Assembly (NCBI GenBank): GCA_017849555.1
Contig: JAFIGU010000110.1
Span: 1 to 64,000 of the forward strand
Direction: 5' to 3'
Length of the DNA stretch: 64,000 nt
Source: Sphingomonas sp.
GTDB taxonomy: Bacteria; Pseudomonadota; Alphaproteobacteria; Sphingomonadales; Sphingomonadaceae
In this document: positions 24,345 to 33,505 of the stretch, in pieces
Layout: every line of letters begins with the position of its first letter
Position numbering within the stretch: position 1 is the stretch's first letter
The notes under the pieces: model-generated
Database searches by the model: none
Seen by the model: the letters and a program-made list of their open reading frames with translations, nothing else
Told to the model about the DNA's origin: nothing
Position numbers and translations under genes: made by a program

Positions 24345-26756
24345 TCAATCGGGGGACGAGCGAGTCCGGCCGGCGGGGATGTCGAGATGGAGGTCGATCC
24401 GCTCGAGCGTCCCGCTGAAGGGGAATGGCACCTTATAGTCCTCGGCGACCGGCGTGCCCGTATCGCTGCCGATGCTGACGCCCTCGGTCGAGAACCAGCC
24501 GGGCACGGTATGCTCGATCCGTCCCTGTGCCAGATCCTTGCCGTCGGCCTTCAAGGTGAACACGCCGCCCTTCCCGAAGCCACCCCCGTCATATTTGAAG
24601 TCGACGACGATGGCATGCTTGCCCGGGGCGAGCGGAACCTGGCTGTCGAGCCGCACCGACTGGCCGGGGAAATTGAAGAATTTATAGATGAAGCTCGGCT
24701 TGCTCTTGTACATGACGAGCCCCCAGCCGCCGAAGCGGCCGCCCTCGGTCACCAGCACGCCCTCTGCGCCCTCGCGCGGCACGTCGACGGTCGCGGTCAA
24801 GGTGAAGGATTTGTTCTTCACCTCCGGGAAAGCGGGATCGGGCAGCCGCGGGCCGGGATAGAAAGTAAAATCGCGCCGCCCCGCGAACGCCGACGGGCGC
24901 TGATCGGCCTGCATCCGCGCGATCGTGCTCGGATCGAGCGGCAGGACGTTGTACTTCCTCGCTTCCTCAAGGAACGCCGCCTGCATCTTCTTCAGCCGTT
25001 CAGGCTCTTTCGCGGCGAGATCCTCGGCCTCCGAATAATCCTTGGCGACATGGTACAATTCCCAGGTGAAGGCGTTGGCGTCGAAAGGCTGGACCGCCAC
25101 CCAGGGCAGCCGCTTGGGGTGCGTCGCGGCGACCCAGCCGTCCTGGTAGATCGCGCGATTGGCGAACATTTCGAAATATTGCGTGGTGTGCCGGTCGGGC
25201 GCCGCGGCATTGTTGAAGCTGTAGACGAGGCTGGTGCCTTCGATCGGCTTCTGCTTCACGCCATTGACCTCGGTCGGCTGGGGGATGCCGATCGCTTCGT
25301 AAAGCGTCGGCGCGATATCGATCACATGGCTGAACTGCGAGCGGATCTCGCCGTGCGCCTTGATCCGCGCCGGCCAGGAGATCGTCATGCCGTTGCGCGT
25401 GCCGCCCCAGTGCGACGCGACCTGCTTGGTCCACTGGAACGGCGTGTCCATCGCCCAGGCGAAACCGGCCGGATAATGTTCGTCGGACATCGGCCCGCCC
25501 ATCTCGTCGAGATGGTTGATCATGTTGGCGACGGTATCGGGGACGCCGTTCAGCCCGGCCATCTGGTTGATCGACCCGTTGAGGCCGCCTTCCGCGCTCG
25601 CGCCGTTATCGCCCTCGATATAGATGATGATCGTATTGTCGAGCCGGCCCTGGGCGCGCAATTCCTCGATCACCCGCCCGATCTGATGATCGGAATAAGC
25701 GTTGGTCGCCGCATAGACTTCCATCAGCCGCGCCGCGACTTTCTTCGCATCGGGCGACAGGCTGTCCCAGGCAGGGATTTCCGGCGGTCGCGGGGTAAGC
25801 TTCGCATCGGCGGGAATAACGCCGAGCTTCTTTTGCCGCGCGAAGGTCTCCTCGCGCAATTTGTCCCACCCCTGGTCAAACTGACCGCGGAATTTGGCGA
25901 TCCACTCCTTGGGCGCCTGATGCGGCGCATGCCCGCTGCCGGGGGCGTAATAGAGGAAGAAGGGCTTGTCGGGCGCCTGCGTCCCCACCGTCCGCAGCCA
26001 GTTGATCGCATGATCGGCGAGATCGCGGTCGAGGATGTAATTGGGGTCGTTCGCGGGCGGCTCGACCGGGTTGCGGTTCTCGGTCAACGCCGGCGCCCAT
26101 TGGTCGGTCTCGCCGCCGTTGAAGCCGAAGAAATAGTCGAACCCCAGCCCACTCGGCCAATTGTCGAATGGCCCGGCCGGACTATTCTCCCAATCGGGGA
26201 TATTGTGGTTCTTGCCGAGCCAGCCTGTCGCATAGCCGTTCTGGCGCAGGACCTCGGCGATCGTCGCAGCGCTCTTTGGAATGATCGAGGTATAGCCGGG
26301 GTAACCTGTCGCCAGTTCCTGGATCACCCCGGTCCCGACCGAATGGTGGTTGCGCCCGGTGAGCAGCGCGGCGCGGGTCGGCGAGCATAATGCCGTGGTG
26401 TGGAACCGGTTGTAGCGCAGCCCGTTCGCGGCGACCGCGTCGAAGACCGGGGTCGGCACCGGCCCGCCGAACCCGCTATAGGTGCCGAAGCCGACATCGT
26501 CAGTCATGATCAGCAGCACGTTGGGCGCCCCCTTCGGCGCGACGACCGGCGGCGGATAATGCGGCTTGGACGATTCCGCCGGCGTGACCCCCAAAGTGCC
26601 TTGATAGGGCGGCACCGGACGCGGCAGCACCGTGGCGGGGCTGAACACGCCGGACGGCACCGCGGTCGATTGCGCCGCGGCCTGCGGAGCGACCGGCAAT
26701 TGCCCGATCGTCGCCAGAACCGAACAAGCGTATAGCCAGCTTCTGGATTTGATCAT
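24345..26756 (-). CDS. Arylsulfatase (type I, formylglycine-dependent), exported
   Basis: An 803-residue sulfatase with a signal peptide (cleavage near PQAAAQ). Metal ligands are in IMTDDVGFG (D86, D87). The signature CSPTRAALLTGR starts at C124, the residue converted to formylglycine. A central alpha/beta sulfatase domain runs to about residue 560 (EGDNGAS, HWGGTRNGM). A beta-rich C-terminal domain of about 200 residues follows; the long-form arylsulfatases share this layout. AGGGGAGGG precedes the ATG. No formylglycine-generating enzyme is encoded here, so activation would depend on a gene elsewhere. It would release sulfate from aryl or sugar sulfates; the natural substrate is unknown. Confidence 0.92.
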   Translation of the reverse strand: MIKSRSWLYACSVLATIGQLPVAPQAAAQSTAVPSGVFSPATVLPRPVPPYQGTLGVTPAESSKPHYPPPVVAPKGAPNVLLIMTDDVGFGTYSGFGGPVPTPVFDAVAANGLRYNRFHTTALCSPTRAALLTGRNHHSVGTGVIQELATGYPGYTSIIPKSAATIAEVLRQNGYATGWLGKNHNIPDWENSPAGPFDNWPSGLGFDYFFGFNGGETDQWAPALTENRNPVEPPANDPNYILDRDLADHAINWLRTVGTQAPDKPFFLYYAPGSGHAPHQAPKEWIAKFRGQFDQGWDKLREETFARQKKLGVIPADAKLTPRPPEIPAWDSLSPDAKKVAARLMEVYAATNAYSDHQIGRVIEELRAQGRLDNTIIIYIEGDNGASAEGGLNGSINQMAGLNGVPDTVANMINHLDEMGGPMSDEHYPAGFAWAMDTPFQWTKQVASHWGGTRNGMTISWPARIKAHGEIRSQFSHVIDIAPTLYEAIGIPQPTEVNGVKQKPIEGTSLVYSFNNAAAPDRHTTQYFEMFANRAIYQDGWVAATHPKRLPWVAVQPFDANAFTWELYHVAKDYSEAEDLAAKEPERLKKMQAAFLEEARKYNVLPLDPSTIARMQADQRPSAFAGRRDFTFYPGPRLPDPAFPEVKNKSFTLTATVDVPREGAEGVLVTEGGRFGGWGLVMYKSKPSFIYKFFNFPGQSVRLDSQVPLAPGKHAIVVDFKYDGGGFGKGGVFTLKADGKDLAQGRIEHTVPGWFSTEGVSIGSDTGTPVAEDYKVPFPFSGTLERIDLHLDIPAGRTRSSPD

Positions 26757-26853
26757 CGCTCCCTCCCCTGTCGCCGCATCTCGTGACGCATTCGTGCGAC
26801 CACGATCTTATGTCGCGATCCGCATCAGTCCAGAACATCTATTGCTTGCGCCA

Positions 26854-26887
26854 CACGCTCGCGCTTGTTGAATAGTGTACGAGCGTG
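26854..26887. promoter_or_regulatory. Inverted repeat upstream of the sulfatase gene
   Basis: CACGCTCG (26854-26861) and CGAGCGTG (26880-26887) form exact inverted arms around an 18-bp spacer that contains TGTTGAATAGT (26866-26876), the 11-mer also found at 2726-2736. It lies about 100 bp upstream of the sulfatase start and may be an operator. Confidence 0.35.
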
Positions 26888-26944
26888 CAGGCAATCCGCA
26901 AGCCCCTCGCCGCCGACAGATCTTTTGTGTAAAGATCTAGAGCC

Positions 26945-27094
26945 ATGGATATTGATAAATTAACTCGACTTCTCAGTATCTTCGCAATCGAAGTAATCGG
27001 CACGGACCTTTGCGGCGGAACGCTCATCGCGCGATGGGACGCAATTCTGCCCGACGGTTCCGGCACCCAGGAGAAGGATGGCAATGCCAATTGA
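26945..27094 (+). CDS. Candidate 49-residue small protein overlapping the GGDEF gene
   Basis: A short frame starting MDIDKLTRLLSIFAIEVIG and ending KDGNAN; its stop overlaps the start of the GGDEF gene by 17 bp, an arrangement that suggests translational coupling. Its codons are AT-richer than its neighbours. The upstream AGATCTAGAG is only a weak ribosome site and no family is recognised. It fills most of the 321-bp gap between the sulfatase and GGDEF genes; the AT-rich bases at about 26918-26965 may instead simply be the GGDEF promoter. Confidence 0.3.
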   Translation: MDIDKLTRLLSIFAIEVIGTDLCGGTLIARWDAILPDGSGTQEKDGNAN

Positions 27095-28082
27095 AAAACA
27101 GGCAACAGGGCCGAAAATCCTTCGCTTTCTCGACGATCATCGACTGCAGCACAGCCCGGCCAATTATGCCTTCGTCCATCGCGTCCTGATCGAGCAGGAT
27201 GCGGTGCTGAAGGCGGAGGTGGAGCGGATCGTCGACGGCGGCTTCCGCATCGGCCCTGACGAGGTGGCGCGGCTCGCCGGCGAGACACCGGCCGAACCGG
27301 CCCCGGAACATCATGGTGCGTCGCAGCTCGATCGGCTGACGTTGCGCGTCCTCGACATCATCGGCGATGCGGCCAGCGCGACCGGCGATCTCAATCGCGA
27401 TCTGGTCAGCGCCGCCGCCTCGCTGGTCGGCGCGGCGGAATCCAGCATTCGCTCGGTCGTCTCCGCGATGATCGAGCGGACGACGCTCGCCGAAGCCAGC
27501 CTCGCCGATGCGACGCGGCAAGCGCAATCGCTGCGCGCGGAGCTCAACGCGCTGCGCACCGATGCGAGCCGCGACCGGCTGACCGGGCTTCTCAACCGCG
27601 CGGGGGTGGAGGAAAGGCTGGCGACCGCGATCGCATCCCCCAAGGGGTGTGCGATTGCGCTGATCGACATCGATCATTTCAAGCGCGTCAACGACGGCCA
27701 CGGCCACGCGGTCGGCGACCGGTTGCTGCGCACGGTGGCGACCGAACTGGCGGACTCATGCCAGCCGCACACCGTCGCGCGCTGGGACGGCGGGGCATTC
27801 CTGATCCTGATGGAAGACATGACCGCGCGCGATGCCAACGCGATCATCGACACCGCACGTGTGCGTCTCGCCAGCCGTCGCCTGAAGGTACGCGAAAGCG
27901 ACGCGCCGCTCGGCACGATCACCTTTTCGGCGGGCATCTCGTCGTCCAGGGGACGCGCCGTCCCCGCGTTGATCGCCAGCGCCGAGGCGTTGCTCGATCG
28001 TGCCAAGAATGGCGGGCGCAATCGGACCGAAATCGAACCGCCGCTGGTGGAGATTCTGTCGCCGCCGAGCGGGCGGGTTTAA
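27078..28082 (+). CDS. Degenerate GGDEF-domain protein
   Basis: A 334-residue soluble protein. The N-terminal ~170 residues are helical with a coiled-coil look (RAELNALRTDASRDRLTGLLNRAG). The C-terminal GGDEF domain is recognised by DRLTGLLNR, LIDIDHFKRVNDGHGHAVGDRLL and AKNGGRNRTE. The active-site signature, normally RYGGDEF, reads RWDGGAF, so the substrate and metal residues are changed and cyclase activity is doubtful. The layout resembles the GGDEF proteins common in sphingomonads. Start 27078 follows AGGAGAAGG; ATG 27084 is also possible. It may act as a scaffold or c-di-GMP or protein-binding partner. Confidence 0.85.
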   Translation: MAMPIEKQATGPKILRFLDDHRLQHSPANYAFVHRVLIEQDAVLKAEVERIVDGGFRIGPDEVARLAGETPAEPAPEHHGASQLDRLTLRVLDIIGDAASATGDLNRDLVSAAASLVGAAESSIRSVVSAMIERTTLAEASLADATRQAQSLRAELNALRTDASRDRLTGLLNRAGVEERLATAIASPKGCAIALIDIDHFKRVNDGHGHAVGDRLLRTVATELADSCQPHTVARWDGGAFLILMEDMTARDANAIIDTARVRLASRRLKVRESDAPLGTITFSAGISSSRGRAVPALIASAEALLDRAKNGGRNRTEIEPPLVEILSPPSGRV

Positions 28083-28173
28083 GGAACACAACTCTCCGTC
28101 CCGCGGGATCGCCAGAAAACAGACGGGGCGACGGAAACCCGCCGCCCCGAACCGCATTTCCCTGTGGCGGCTG

Positions 28174-28620
28174 TTACCAGCGATTGCCCATCTGGCTGCC
28201 CAGGATCAGCCCGATGACGCCGGAGGCGATCGCGGCCATCACGATATCGCCGTTGTCGTCGCGATAATAGCGATAGCCGGGGCGGGGCGGGGGCAGATTG
28301 TAGCGCCGCCAGTCGTTGACGTAATAACGATTGTCGTTCCAATAGGTGAAGCGCTGCCCGGTACGCCAGCGGCCGCGATAGCCGTTATAGCCGTAGCGGC
28401 CGCCGTAATTGTGCCAGCGATATTGCGACCGCCCGTCGCGATCGTCCCGCCATCCGCGACGACCATTGTCGTGGCGCTGGTCGCGCCAGTCGCGCCGCCC
28501 ATCGTCGTCGCGCCGGCCGCGATCGTGATCGTCCCACCGGCCCTGCGCGGTGGCAGGCACGGTCGACAAGATCGATGCCATTGCGGTCAGCCCCGCCAGC
28601 GTTCTCGAGAGCAATCTCAT
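28174..28620 (-). CDS. RcnB-like periplasmic protein
   Basis: A 148-residue exported protein: signal peptide to about ATAQG, a linker rich in Arg, Asp, His and Gly (residues 26-70), then the RcnB core with RTGQRFTYWNDNRYYVNDWRR, PPRPGYRYYRDDNGDIVMAAI and a C-terminal hydrophobic GVIGLILG segment. RcnB in E. coli tunes nickel/cobalt efflux, but most homologues are uncharacterised. AAGGAG precedes the ATG. It is convergent with the GGDEF gene. Confidence 0.82.
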   Translation of the reverse strand: MRLLSRTLAGLTAMASILSTVPATAQGRWDDHDRGRRDDDGRRDWRDQRHDNGRRGWRDDRDGRSQYRWHNYGGRYGYNGYRGRWRTGQRFTYWNDNRYYVNDWRRYNLPPPRPGYRYYRDDNGDIVMAAIASGVIGLILGSQMGNRW

Positions 28621-28772
28621 CGCTGAACTCCTTTCATTCGTCCGAAAGACGACATGCTATTCCGCCACTTCCGGGCGAAACTGCGGACGTAATCTCACCC
28701 ACTTAGGCACGAATACGCAAGCGACTTTCGCCAGAAAGCGCTGCATTCGGGGTGGCGGACCGGCCGCGCGGC

Positions 28773-30191
28773 CTATTCGGCGGTCAGACGCTCGGGCTCG
28801 AGCAGCAACAGCGCGGCGATGCCGGCGACGGCGCTGACCCCGGCCGCGACGAGGCAGGCCGTCGCCACGCCGTGCACCAGCACCGCGCCGCGCCCCGCGA
28901 GTATTGAGCCGAGCAAAGCGGTAGCAATCAGCCCGCCGGTGCGCGCGAGCGCGCTATTGGCGCCGTTCGCGGTGCCGACATGCCGTTCGTCGACCGAATT
29001 CATCACCGCCGTGGTGAGCGGCGCCACCGCCCCGGCCATGCCGACCGCGATGACCAGCAGCCCGGGCATCACCCCCGTCCAATAGGATTGCGTCGGATCG
29101 ATCCGGCTCGCCAGCAGGAAGCCGGCCGCGACCACCAGCGGCCCGATCGTCAGCGGCCAGCGCGGCCCGATGCGCGCGGCGAGCTTGCCCATCGCACGCG
29201 AGGCGAGACCGATCACGATCGACAGCGGCAGCAGCGCCGCGCCGGCCTGGGTCGCCGTATAGCCGCCCGCCCCGATCAGCAGGAACGGGAACAGCACGAA
29301 CAGCCCGCCCAGCGCGCCATAGAGCAGCAACGTCAGGATCGAGAGCCCGATATAGGAGGGGGTCGCGAACAGCCCGAGCGGCATCATCGCGCGGTCGCCG
29401 CGGCGATGCTCGACCCACAGGAACAGCAGCAGCGCCACGCCGCCGACACCGATCGCCCAACCGCCGCCGCGCACCGCGACATGCCCCGACAATACGGTCA
29501 ACCCCCAGGTCATCGCGCCGAGGCCGATCGTGGCAAGCCCCGCGCCCGGCCAATCGAGCCCGCTGCCGGTCTCGCCCCGGCTCTCGGGGAGGTAGCGCCA
29601 GCCGAGCCACCCCGCGCCGATCGCGAGCGGAATGTTGATCAGGAAGATCGCGCGCCAGCTCACCGCGTCGATCAGCGCGCCGCCGATGAGGGGGCCGATC
29701 GCGCCGGCCGCCGCCCCGGCCGCGGCCCAGGTGCCGATCGCCTTGCCGCGCTCCTCCCCGGCGAAAGCGGCGCCGAGGCTCGCGAGGCTGTTGGGGAGCA
29801 ACATCGCCGCGCTGATCCCCTGGATCGTTCGCCCCGCGATCAGCCAGTCCAGCCCCGGCGCCGAGAGGCACAGGATCGACGCAGCGCCGAACGCCCCCAC
29901 CCCCAGCAGGAACATGCGCCGGCGCCCGTAAAGGTCGCCCGCCGCCCCGCCGAGCAGCAGCAAGGCCGACAGCGGGAGCAGATAGGCGTTGACCACCCAT
30001 TGCAGCTCGGCGGGGGAAGCGCCGAGCTCGCGCCCGATCGCGGCGAGCCCGACATTGACGACCGAGCCGTCGACGAACGACAGGCTCGATGCGAGCACGG
30101 TGGCGAACAGGATCGCGGTGGCATGGCGCGGCTCCCGTCCCGTTCCGGAAACGGTCGTCGCGGCGTCGCACGGTGCGGGAAGGCCCGTCAT
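28773..30191 (-). CDS. MFS exporter, DHA2 (EmrB/QacA) family
   Basis: A 472-residue inner-membrane drug:H+ antiporter-type protein with the 14-helix pattern of the DHA2 family. It shows motif D1 in helix 1 (LSFVDGSVVNVGLAAIGRELG, split around residues 37-57), GRRRM in the A-motif loop and a G-rich helix 5 with GAIGPLIGG. A short polar N-terminus precedes helix 1. Likely role is efflux of lipophilic or amphipathic compounds. It stands alone between the RcnB-like gene and the GntR gene. Confidence 0.88.
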   Translation of the reverse strand: MTGLPAPCDAATTVSGTGREPRHATAILFATVLASSLSFVDGSVVNVGLAAIGRELGASPAELQWVVNAYLLPLSALLLLGGAAGDLYGRRRMFLLGVGAFGAASILCLSAPGLDWLIAGRTIQGISAAMLLPNSLASLGAAFAGEERGKAIGTWAAAGAAAGAIGPLIGGALIDAVSWRAIFLINIPLAIGAGWLGWRYLPESRGETGSGLDWPGAGLATIGLGAMTWGLTVLSGHVAVRGGGWAIGVGGVALLLFLWVEHRRGDRAMMPLGLFATPSYIGLSILTLLLYGALGGLFVLFPFLLIGAGGYTATQAGAALLPLSIVIGLASRAMGKLAARIGPRWPLTIGPLVVAAGFLLASRIDPTQSYWTGVMPGLLVIAVGMAGAVAPLTTAVMNSVDERHVGTANGANSALARTGGLIATALLGSILAGRGAVLVHGVATACLVAAGVSAVAGIAALLLLEPERLTAE

Positions 30192-30238
30192 CGCAACATC
30201 ATAGCCGGATGCGGGGCGTAGGGGAAAGCGCGGCGCGG

Positions 30239-30988
30239 CTATTCGAGCCGGGAAGAGGTTTGCGCGCCTTCGAGATCGGAGACGAAGACATAGCGATCGG
30301 CGCGATAGGTCGAGCGGGTGAATTCGACCGGCCGGCCGTCGGCCAGAAAGGCCATCCGCTCTATACGCAGCACCGCGGCATTCTGCTCGGTCGAGAGCAT
30401 CCCCGCCTCGGTTGGCGCAGCGAGCGCGCCCTGGATGCGCTGCTTGCCGCGCACCGGGCGGTGGCCGTTCTTTTCGAGCGCGGCGTAGAGCGAATCGCCG
30501 ATCTGATCGAGATCGGGGAGGAATTCGGCAGGGACCACGGCATGTTCGATCGCCAGCGGCTCCCCGCCCGACAAACGCACCCGCCCGAGCCGCGCGACCT
30601 GCGTCGACGTCGCGATCCGCAGCATCGCCGCCTCCTCGTCGGTCGGCTGGGCATAGGCCTTGATCATCCAGATCACGCCCGGGTTCTCGCCGCGCTTATG
30701 GGCGTCGTCGGTGAAGCTGCTGAGTACCGACCCCGGCGTTTCGATGCGCCGCGCGACGAAGGTGCCCGAGCCCTGTTTGCGGACGAGGATACCCTCTTCG
30801 ATCAGCTGGTTGATGCTCTTGCGGACGGTGACCCGCGACAGCCCGGTCAGCTCGGTCAGCTCGCGTTCGGAGGGGAGCGCATCGCCCGGATCGATCCCGC
30901 CGCCCGCGATATGATGGCGCAGGTTGCGCGCGAGCTGGAGATAGAGCGGCGTATTGTCGTCGCCGCGCGCGAGCAGGATATCACGCAT
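30239..30988 (-). CDS. GntR-family (HutC subfamily) regulator of the amino-sugar locus
   Basis: A 249-residue repressor. The winged helix-turn-helix at about 15-75 shows LPSERELTELTGLSRVTVRKS and LVRKQGSGTFVA. The C-terminal ~160 residues are the UTRA effector domain typical of HutC, DasR, YvoA and NagQ regulators, which bind amino-sugar phosphates. It is the last gene of the minus-strand operon and its start overlaps the murQ stop by 8 bp. Its likely sites are the TGGTAWT half-sites at 38355-38408 and 36300-36307; the regulator-site link is inference. Confidence 0.88.
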   Translation of the reverse strand: MRDILLARGDDNTPLYLQLARNLRHHIAGGGIDPGDALPSERELTELTGLSRVTVRKSINQLIEEGILVRKQGSGTFVARRIETPGSVLSSFTDDAHKRGENPGVIWMIKAYAQPTDEEAAMLRIATSTQVARLGRVRLSGGEPLAIEHAVVPAEFLPDLDQIGDSLYAALEKNGHRPVRGKQRIQGALAAPTEAGMLSTEQNAAVLRIERMAFLADGRPVEFTRSTYRADRYVFVSDLEGAQTSSRLE

Positions 30989-31874
30989 CGGCGGCCCGCC
31001 ACGCGGTGATCGCCCGCGAAAGATCGCCCCCCGCCTGCGCGAGCGCCTGCCGCGCCTGCGCCTCGGTCGCGCCGAGCGCGATCAGCACCGCGGGCTTGAT
31101 CTCACGGCCGGCGGCATCGAGCGCATCCGCCGCCGCCGCCATGTCGACGCCGGCGATGTCGCGCACCATCTCGCGACCACGGTGAAGCAGCTTCTCGTTC
31201 GAAACCCGCATGTTCACCATCAACCCGCGATGCACCCGGCCGAGCCGCAGCATCGTCGCAGTCGACAGCATGTTCAAGACCGCCTTCTGCGCGGTCCCGG
31301 CCTTCATCCGCGTCGAACCGGCGACGATCTCCGCCCCGGTCCTGACGGTGATGCCATGTTCGGCCGCGCCCGCCAGCGGGCTATCGGGATTGTTGGCGAG
31401 GCCGACCGTCAGCGCCCCCGCCGTGCGCGCCGCGACGATCGCGGCGACGGTATAGGGCGTGCGGCCGCTCGCAGCGACGCCGATCACGACGTCCGAGGCG
31501 CCGATCCGCGCTTCCGCGACCGCATGCCGCGCCGCGGCTTCGTCATCCTCCGCGCCTTCGGCGCTCTCGGTCAGCGCGGCGAGCCCGCCCGCCATCAGGA
31601 ACAGCACGCGCTCGCGCGGCCAGCTATAGGTCGGATAGAGCTCGACCCCGTCCTGGACCGCGACGCGCCCCGAGGTGCCGGCGCCGACATAGACCAGCCG
31701 CCCCGTCTCGCCGAGCCGCTCCGCCGCCGCATCCGCCGCGCCGGCGATCGCGGGGATCTGCGCCTTGATCGCGGCCACCGCGGCGAGCTGGCCTTCGAGC
31801 ATCGCCTCGACCGCAATTTCGGTCGGCCAGCTTGCAAGGTCGATATAACGCGGGTCGATGATCTCAGTATTCAT
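30981..31874 (-). CDS. murQ: N-acetylmuramic acid 6-phosphate etherase MurQ
   Basis: MurQ cleaves the lactyl ether of MurNAc-6-P to give GlcNAc-6-P and D-lactate. At 297 residues it is the normal length. The SIS domain shows YVGAGTSGR (62-70) followed by the catalytic-region glutamate in DGVELYPTYSWP (E78), then VIGVAASGRTPYT, GLANNPDSPL and STRMKAGTAQKAVLNMLSTA, a MurQ signature. The C-terminus ends in a small helical UBA-like segment. ATG 31874 has GAGGA upstream and overlaps the symporter stop by 11 bp. Operon order is symporter, murQ, GntR. Confidence 0.95.
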   Translation of the reverse strand: MNTEIIDPRYIDLASWPTEIAVEAMLEGQLAAVAAIKAQIPAIAGAADAAAERLGETGRLVYVGAGTSGRVAVQDGVELYPTYSWPRERVLFLMAGGLAALTESAEGAEDDEAAARHAVAEARIGASDVVIGVAASGRTPYTVAAIVAARTAGALTVGLANNPDSPLAGAAEHGITVRTGAEIVAGSTRMKAGTAQKAVLNMLSTATMLRLGRVHRGLMVNMRVSNEKLLHRGREMVRDIAGVDMAAAADALDAAGREIKPAVLIALGATEAQARQALAQAGGDLSRAITAWRAADA

Positions 31875-33441
31875 GCTGTCCTCGGGGATGAACGCTAACA
31901 CGATCCGCGCCCGACGGGATGACGCAGATCAAAAAGGCGATCAGCGTGCCGATGCACAGCTGATAGGGGAAGGCGAGCGTGGCGAGCACCGGCGGCAGCC
32001 CGATCGCGCGCGCGATCGCGGGCTGGAGCATGAGCACCGCGACGAAACCGCCGAGCAGCGCGGCGATCACCGACGCGGTCGTGCCGCGCCGGGTGAAGAT
32101 CGCGGTGAAATAGACGCCGAGCAGCCCTGCGTAGGAAAATACCATCACCTGCAGCGCGAATTCGAGCAGCCCCATATTGGTGTGATGCTGCCAATAATAT
32201 GACACGACCGCGGTACCGAACATCGCGACGCCGATCAGCGCCATGCCGACCCGGCCGGCGCGGACATAATGCTGCTCCGTCACCGTGCCGCGCCTCTCGC
32301 GCCACGGGCGATAGAAATCCTGCACCGCGACCGACGACATCGCATTGAGCGCCGAATTGGTCGTCGCCACCGCCGCCGCAATCACCCCGATCGTCACCAG
32401 CCCGCGCAGCCCCGACGGCACCTGCGTCAGGATATAATGCATGAAGATGCTGACCTTCTCGCCGCCGAAATGCCGCGCGGCGGAGGCGGTGGCGCCGCCC
32501 ATCAGATCGGGCCGGTCGTAGAAGACGTAGAGCAGCAGGCCGATCGTGATGAACACCGCGACCACCGGCACCGTCGCCAGCACCGAGAGATAGAGCCCGC
32601 GCGCGCCGGTCTTGGCGTCGCGGCAGGCGAGCAGCCGCTGGGTGGTGTCCTGGTCGAGCCCGGCATTGCCGATGTAGAGCAAAGCCACCCCGGTGACGAC
32701 CGCGAGCATCGAGAAGGGCCGCGACAGATCAAGCGAGAAATCGAACAGCCTGAGCTTGTTCACCCCTTCGGGCGTATGCATCACGCCGTGGATGATCTCC
32801 GCGGTGGAGGCCGGGATCGACAGACGCAGGAAGACGAGCACCGCGACCGCCGCGCCAAGATAGATGGCGAATTGGATGAGGTCGTTCCACAATACCGATT
32901 TGAGCCCGCCCACGAAGGTGAACAGGAAGCTCGCGATCATCAGCGCCGCGGCGGCCACGGTGATGCTGCCCGGGGTGACGTTGCCGGTCATCACCATCGC
33001 GATCGCGATCGCGGCGAGATAGACCCGTGCGCCTCCCGCCAGCACGCGCCCGGCGAGGAACATCCCCCCGGCCCAGCGCGTCGCGCGGATGCTGTAGCGC
33101 TTGGTCAGCAGTTCATAAGCAGTGGTCGCCTCGACCGCGTAGAAACGCGGGATCAGCACGCGCGCGACGAACACCGCGCCGATCAGCCCGCCGATATTGG
33201 TGCTGAGATAGGAATAGTCGCTCGAATAGCCGTAATCCGGCCCCCCGAGGAAGGTCGCCGCCGATTGCGTCGCCGACAGCACCGAAATCGCCGCCAGCCA
33301 GGCCGGCACCGTCCCCCCGGCGAGGAAATAATCGCGGGTGGATTCGGTGTGACGCGGCATGAACAGCCAGCCGCCCGCGAACAGCACTGCGATATAGCCC
33401 GCTATCACCATCCAGTCGGCAAGCGTGAAGGGCAGAGTCAT
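31864..33441 (-). CDS. Sodium:solute symporter (SSS family)
   Basis: A 525-residue inner-membrane transporter with about 13 helices. Family marks include an N-terminal RDYFLAGGTVPAWLAAISVLSATQSAATFLG region (split over about 36-66), GGLKSVLWNDLIQFAIY and GNAGLDQDTTQRLLAC. SSS transporters couple sugar, amino acid or organic-acid uptake to sodium. Placed between the TonB receptor and murQ genes, it probably imports MurNAc, anhydro-MurNAc or an amino-sugar disaccharide into the cytoplasm; this assignment is inference. Its stop overlaps the murQ start. Confidence 0.9.
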   Translation of the reverse strand: MTLPFTLADWMVIAGYIAVLFAGGWLFMPRHTESTRDYFLAGGTVPAWLAAISVLSATQSAATFLGGPDYGYSSDYSYLSTNIGGLIGAVFVARVLIPRFYAVEATTAYELLTKRYSIRATRWAGGMFLAGRVLAGGARVYLAAIAIAMVMTGNVTPGSITVAAAALMIASFLFTFVGGLKSVLWNDLIQFAIYLGAAVAVLVFLRLSIPASTAEIIHGVMHTPEGVNKLRLFDFSLDLSRPFSMLAVVTGVALLYIGNAGLDQDTTQRLLACRDAKTGARGLYLSVLATVPVVAVFITIGLLLYVFYDRPDLMGGATASAARHFGGEKVSIFMHYILTQVPSGLRGLVTIGVIAAAVATTNSALNAMSSVAVQDFYRPWRERRGTVTEQHYVRAGRVGMALIGVAMFGTAVVSYYWQHHTNMGLLEFALQVMVFSYAGLLGVYFTAIFTRRGTTASVIAALLGGFVAVLMLQPAIARAIGLPPVLATLAFPYQLCIGTLIAFLICVIPSGADRVSVHPRGQHEY

Positions 33442-33505
33442 CCGGTTTCCCGTCCCAGAGGGTCGCGGCGGCGCGGCATCATCCGCGCCGCCGCTTCCCG
33501 CGCGA

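Noticed and set aside
24387..26390. 667-codon plus-strand frame
   Set aside because: Antisense to the arylsulfatase, whose signature motifs are unmistakable.
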